NCBI GenBank assembly: GCA_934636325.1
Contig: CAKUAK010000023.1
Span: forward strand, 1 to 8,552
Source: an uncultured Eubacteriales bacterium
GTDB lineage: Bacteria > Bacillota > Clostridia > Oscillospirales > Butyricicoccaceae
DNA length: 8,552 nt
Reading direction: 5' to 3'
This document shows positions 6,328-8,552 of this stretch, piece after piece. The stretch's first letter is position 1, and each line of letters opens with the position of its first letter. The notes under the pieces were generated by a model that saw nothing but the letters and a program-made list of their open reading frames with translations, had not been told where the DNA came from and did not search any database. Made by a program: the position numbers and the translations under genes.

Positions 6328-6351
6328 TAAAAAAGCTGCGCAGCTTTTTTA
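6328..6351. terminator. 24-bp perfect palindrome, likely bidirectional intrinsic terminator
   Basis: The half TAAAAAAGCTGC is followed by its exact reverse complement GCAGCTTTTTTA. In RNA of either strand this gives a stem of A/U runs and GCU with a GCGC loop and ends in six or more U. It sits at the 3' end of the kinase remnant. The stop codon of the remnant's frame (6351-6349) lies at its edge. Confidence 0.55.
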
Positions 6352-6939
6352 ATAAACAAAGCTGCGGAGCGTTATATTATCTTGTGTTATTACGAAGATC
6401 TCTGCGTTGAGCTCGTTATCCTCGGCGCAGAGGAACCTCATGCCCTTCAAAGTCGAGCCATTGATCTCGATTTCAGAGACATTTCCCTGTACGCGGTTCA
6501 CGGTGCGGCTCAGATTCGAAAGGAAGAATGGGCGGGCGATCAAGTCGTCGGCGCCGCTGCTGACCAGCATATCATGGACCTGTTCGGCCAAAGCGTAGTC
6601 ACAGCAAAACAGAAGGGCTCCATATCGTAGTCGATATCCTCTACCGTAATCTTAAAGGCGGCATGACCGGGTTTCATCGCACGGCAGCTCGGCAAGGCTT
6701 ACAGTATCCTTTTTGAGGACAGCTATGCTCGATTCGATCTTGCTCATATCAGGCACATCATTGATAAGGCTGAGCAGATAGCGGTTGAACATCTGCTCCT
6801 TTTTGATATGGGTGTGCATTTTATCTGACATATCTGACTCGTGGGCCATCAAATCGGTGCTGCCCACGATGGCATTCATAGATGTGCGGACATCATGGGA
6901 CACTTTGCCGACGGCTTTTCGAAGCATGTCCGCACAAAG
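6349..6939 (-). pseudogene. Decayed hybrid sensor histidine kinase remnant
   Basis: One reading frame carries disjointed pieces of a hybrid kinase. First comes a dimerisation/phosphoacceptor region with SHDVRTSMNAIVGSTDLM (normally SHDIRTPMNAI; the H-box histidine is kept) and LLSLINDVPDMSKIES (normally LLSLINDVLDMSRIESG). After SLAEL the frame meets a TAA stop at 6654-6652. The whole ATPase domain is absent. In the same frame after the stop, ALLFCCDYALAEQVHDML and GADDLIARPFFLSNL resemble the end of a first receiver domain, and KGMRFLCAEDNELNAEI the start of a second, which breaks off at once. The first codons of the longest open frame lie inside the upstream terminator hairpin, so that ATG (6969) is not a real start. 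The remnant is therefore truncated at both ends, internally deleted and interrupted. No gene function is expected. Confidence 0.8.
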
Positions 6940-6979
6940 AAAGGGCCGCGTGAACGGTTTTCCATTCACACGACCCTTT
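6930..6979 (-). terminator. Long-stem terminator downstream of mazF
   Basis: On the minus strand an 18-position stem (6979-6962 against 6957-6940) with loop AAAA is followed by CTTTCTTTG. The arms begin AAAGGGTCGTG and end CGCGGCCCTTT. Three positions that are G-U pairs in minus-strand RNA would be C-A mismatches in plus-strand RNA, so the fold favours the minus transcript, i.e. the end of the mazF message. The gap of about 90 bases between mazF and the hairpin holds nothing else I can identify. Confidence 0.65.
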
Positions 6980-7069
6980 TGCCGCCCCTCTGCCCATCTC
7001 CTTCTTATACTGATTTTCCGGGTATTGGCGGCTTTGTCTGCCGCAGGGGATGGTCTTTGATGATCCAGA

Positions 7070-7462
7070 TCATTTTATGTCGCCCGATACAGCCTCGCTC
7101 TCCGGACGGAGCCCGAAGCTGACCGCGATAGCATCGTCAACTCGCTGCATCAATGTACTGTCCAACGCGCCCATTCGCTCTTTGAGCCGCCGTTTATCCA
7201 ACGTCCGTATCTGTTCCAGCAGGATGACCGAATTCCGCGATAGACCGACGGAACGCGCCGATATCTCTATATGGGTCGGCAGCTTGGCCTTGTTCTGCTG
7301 TGACGTTATGGCCGCCGCGATGACGGTCGGACTGTACTTGTTGCCTACATCGTTCTGGACGATAAGAACAGGGCGCATGCCGCCCTGTTCGCTTCCCACC
7401 ACCGGGCTCAGATCGGCATAATAGATCTCCCCCCGCCTTACGATGTTGCGGCTATGCTCCAA
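7070..7462 (-). CDS. mazF: MazF/PemK-family endoribonuclease toxin (NdoA-like)
   Basis: A 130-residue protein very close to Bacillus NdoA (EndoA), a sequence-specific mRNA interferase. Hallmarks are VRRGEIYYADLSPVVGSEQG, then GMRPVLIVQND, SPTVIAAAITS, KAKLPTHIEIS, NSVILLEQIRTLDKRRL, all in family order. The arginine in GMRPV and the serine/threonine in AAITS lie where the catalytic residues of the family are found. The start is a TTG at 7462: GGAGAG at 7471-7476 lies 8 bases ahead, and the protein then has the usual short lead before the first strand. A GTG three codons upstream is too close to that site, and a TTG at 7504 lacks one. No antitoxin gene is adjacent: the 174 bases upstream hold a leader hairpin and a terminator. 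The C-terminus is a little longer than the 116-residue Bacillus protein. Confidence 0.94.
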   Translation of the reverse strand: MEHSRNIVRRGEIYYADLSPVVGSEQGGMRPVLIVQNDVGNKYSPTVIAAAITSQQNKAKLPTHIEISARSVGLSRNSVILLEQIRTLDKRRLKERMGALDSTLMQRVDDAIAVSFGLRPESEAVSGDIK

Positions 7463-7479
7463 ATCGATCACTCTCCGCA

Positions 7480-7516
7480 GGAAAATAGTCGGACAAGTCC
7501 GCAAAAATATTTTTCC
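7480..7516 (-). repeat. Nested inverted repeat in the mazF leader
   Basis: CGGACTTGTCCG (7501-7490) is a perfect 12-bp palindrome that can fold with a CUUG tetraloop. It is flanked by GGAAAAATA (7516-7508) and TATTTTCC (7487-7480), which pair with one bulge. The structure ends 4 bases ahead of the mazF Shine-Dalgarno. It could be a protein operator or an mRNA leader structure; the sequence does not decide. Confidence 0.45.
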
Positions 7517-7542
7517 ACGGCAATATGGTTTTTAATCACTTT

Positions 7543-7579
7543 AAAAATAAAACCGACAGGCAAGATCATGCGGCCTGCC
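7543..7579 (-). terminator. Intrinsic terminator between the lipoprotein gene and mazF
   Basis: On the minus strand GGCAGGC pairs with GCCTGTC (six Watson-Crick, one G-U) around an 11-base loop, followed by GG and TTTTATTTTT. It would end the acpS-lipoprotein transcript and set mazF apart as its own unit. Confidence 0.6.
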
Positions 7580-7600
7580 TCACTGTCATTATATGCGGAA

Positions 7601-7627
7601 GGGACGCGGCGTGACATGCCGCGTCCC
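7601..7627. repeat. 10-bp perfect GC-rich hairpin after the lipoprotein gene
   Basis: GGGACGCGGC (7601-7610) and GCCGCGTCCC (7618-7627) form a perfect 10-bp stem with a 7-base loop, 10 bases past the lipoprotein stop. It lacks a clear T tract on either strand, so alone it is a weak intrinsic terminator; it may protect the 3' end or act together with the U-tract hairpin just downstream. Confidence 0.6.
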
Positions 7628-7636
7628 GGTCGCTTA

Positions 7637-8197
7637 TCAAACCACAAATGATCTCACATCAAGCTGCATTATCATCGTGCCGTCGAGGAAAAACTCGGCC
7701 TTGAGCATCCGCAGATCCTCCGCCCCGACCCAAACGGTCTTTTCGACGGTCATGCCCTCCTGCTCGTCCTCAAAGGTAAACATAAGGGCCTCTTGCCCCT
7801 CGACCTCCGAGGTACCGCAGCTTGCCGGTATGCCCGATCCGAGGTCCTTTATGATACCGGTCACGGCGTCGGCCGGAACGAAGCCGGATATCGATGGCAG
7901 AAGGGTCTCGACATAAACGTCGTCATATGTCACCTCGGCCTTGCCCGGAAGTATCCGCGCCGTTATTCCCGAAAGACTCTCGGGCGAAAGTATGGTGACG
8001 GCATCGCCATCCTCTGTTCTTGTAAATAAGATGCCATAGCATATCACCGTCCCGCCGGTCGTCGTTATATCGGCCTCGAGGGTCACGGCCGGCAGATCGG
8101 AATAAAAATCAGAGACACGGTCAAAGCCGGTCTCGCTGCCCGAGCAGCCGGTCATAAGACACAGGGCCGCGGCCAAGGCCATAAACTTCTTTATCAT
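7637..8197 (-). CDS. Lipoprotein in the YdcC position (possible LolA-like fold)
   Basis: A 186-residue exported lipoprotein. The N-terminus MIKKFMALAAALCLMTGCSG is a type II signal peptide with lipobox LMTGC and lipidated C18, so it should be anchored on the outer face of the cytoplasmic membrane. The mature part is acidic and rich in alternating hydrophobic residues, such as VTLEADITTTGG, AEVTYDDVYVETLLPS and ALMFTFEDEQEGMTVEKTVWVG, a pattern expected for the LolA/LppX beta half-barrel, which binds hydrophobic ligands. The start is set by GGGAGG at 8206-8211, 8 bases ahead of ATG. It lies 61 bases downstream of acpS. Bacillus subtilis has the LolA-like lipoprotein ydcC at this place, so orthology is plausible, though I judge it by position and pattern and not by a clear motif. 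Confidence 0.85.
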   Translation of the reverse strand: MIKKFMALAAALCLMTGCSGSETGFDRVSDFYSDLPAVTLEADITTTGGTVICYGILFTRTEDGDAVTILSPESLSGITARILPGKAEVTYDDVYVETLLPSISGFVPADAVTGIIKDLGSGIPASCGTSEVEGQEALMFTFEDEQEGMTVEKTVWVGAEDLRMLKAEFFLDGTMIMQLDVRSFVV

Positions 8198-8220
8198 TCT
8201 ATCATCCTCCCTATGAGATG

Positions 8221-8226
8221 ATTATA
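8221..8226 (-). promoter_or_regulatory. Candidate -10 element upstream of the lipoprotein gene
   Basis: A consensus TATAAT on the minus strand lies 9 bases ahead of the GGGAGG ribosome binding site. The -35 is poor (AAGACA at 20 bases, GACATA at 18). The gene may instead rely on the acpS transcript. Confidence 0.25.
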
Positions 8227-8258
8227 GATAAAGAGTCTGATTTTTATGTCTTGACCTG

Positions 8259-8552
8259 TCAGGCCCGATAGGCTATGCAGGAGGTCACCACATATCCGTC
8301 CTTATATGAGACCGAGAGACTTAAGCAGTAGCACCCGTATCGTTCGGCCGACCGGCCGAGCAGCCGCACGCAGGGGCGGCCCGAAGCCCCATGGAATATT
8401 TCTATTTCCTTCGGCAGCATTCCGTAAAGCCCGCGACCAAGGGCCTTTGACACGGCCTCTTTTGCCGAGAAAAAGGAGGCGGCCTGACGTGCGGGATCGT
8501 CGGATGCCAATATCGCCTCTCGCTCGGCCGGAGTGTATACACCGGCCATAAA
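8259..8552 (-). CDS. acpS: Holo-[acyl-carrier-protein] synthase AcpS (C-terminal part, N-terminus outside window)
   Basis: The open frame continues past the right window edge; 97 residues are visible, from F-MAGVYTPAERE to the stop. AcpS transfers phosphopantetheine from coenzyme A to the serine of acyl carrier protein. Visible family features are the F---V-TPAE segment, the central FFSAKEAVSKALGRGL motif that carries the metal-binding glutamate, the PKEIEI and GRPCVRL strands, and the C-terminal LSLSVSYKDGYVVTSCI strand pair. In Bacillus AcpS the last motif reads VSITHTKEYAAAQVV; the usual histidine is replaced here by tyrosine. The N-terminal GIDI---R motif with the conserved aspartate must lie outside the window. 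The internal ATG at 8549 is a residue of the conserved segment and not the real start. Confidence 0.92.
   Translation of the reverse strand, partial: FMAGVYTPAEREAILASDDPARQAASFFSAKEAVSKALGRGLYGMLPKEIEIFHGASGRPCVRLLGRSAERYGCYCLSLSVSYKDGYVVTSCIAYRA

Noticed and set aside
6652..6969. The 105-residue open frame with a histidine-kinase-like segment as an intact small gene
   Set aside because: Its ATG lies inside the upstream terminator hairpin, it lacks an ATPase domain, and kinase-derived sequence continues in the same frame beyond its stop.
7588..7593. TATAAT on the minus strand after the lipoprotein gene
   Set aside because: The -35 position falls in the GC-rich hairpin with no match, and an intrinsic terminator follows directly, so it is unlikely to drive mazF.

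Overview
The window reads as a piece of chromosome from an endospore-forming Firmicute of the class Clostridia. The main evidence is a contiguous spoIIGA-sigE-sigG sporulation block with family-typical proteins, strong AGGAGG-type ribosome binding sites, and acpS followed by a YdcC-position lipoprotein and an NdoA/MazF toxin, as in Firmicutes. Codon use and base composition look moderately GC-rich, which suits gut Oscillospiraceae/Lachnospiraceae-like lineages better than AT-rich Clostridium, but I cannot assign a genus. Almost everything lies on the minus strand; only one gene (an XRE regulator) is on the plus strand.

Layout from left to right. 1-623: the 5' part of a conserved-looking protein of unknown function (minus, cut by the window edge). 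697-1741: a two-gene overlapping operon, an HD-domain phosphohydrolase followed by a YbaK/ProX-type aminoacyl-tRNA deacylase. 1742-1925: a divergent intergenic region with candidate promoters for both sides. 1926-3146: a membrane-anchored XRE/HTH regulator (plus). 3141-3166: an intrinsic terminator for the minus-strand sigma operon. 3182-6212: the sporulation block, transcribed in the order unknown 188-aa gene, spoIIGA, sigE, sigG. 6213-7069: no intact gene; it holds two inverted repeats, a decayed hybrid histidine kinase remnant and a strong hairpin terminator. 7070-7462: a MazF/NdoA endoribonuclease with no adjacent antitoxin. 7463-7636: a toxin leader hairpin and a terminator. 7637-8197: a lipoprotein. 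8259-8552: the C-terminal part of AcpS, cut by the right edge.

How the genes work together. SpoIIGA is the membrane aspartic protease that matures pro-SigE in the mother cell. SigG is the late forespore sigma factor. The most striking signal is in the RNA leaders: spoIIGA has a perfect 9-bp hairpin that buries its AUG and displays its Shine-Dalgarno in the loop, and sigG has a 10-bp stem that buries its Shine-Dalgarno ahead of a UUG start. Both suggest damped or conditional translation of the two proteins that gate sigma factor activity. The right side looks like the Bacillus acpS-ydcC-alr-ndoAI-ndoA cluster with alr and the antitoxin gene ndoAI missing, leaving a solitary toxin.
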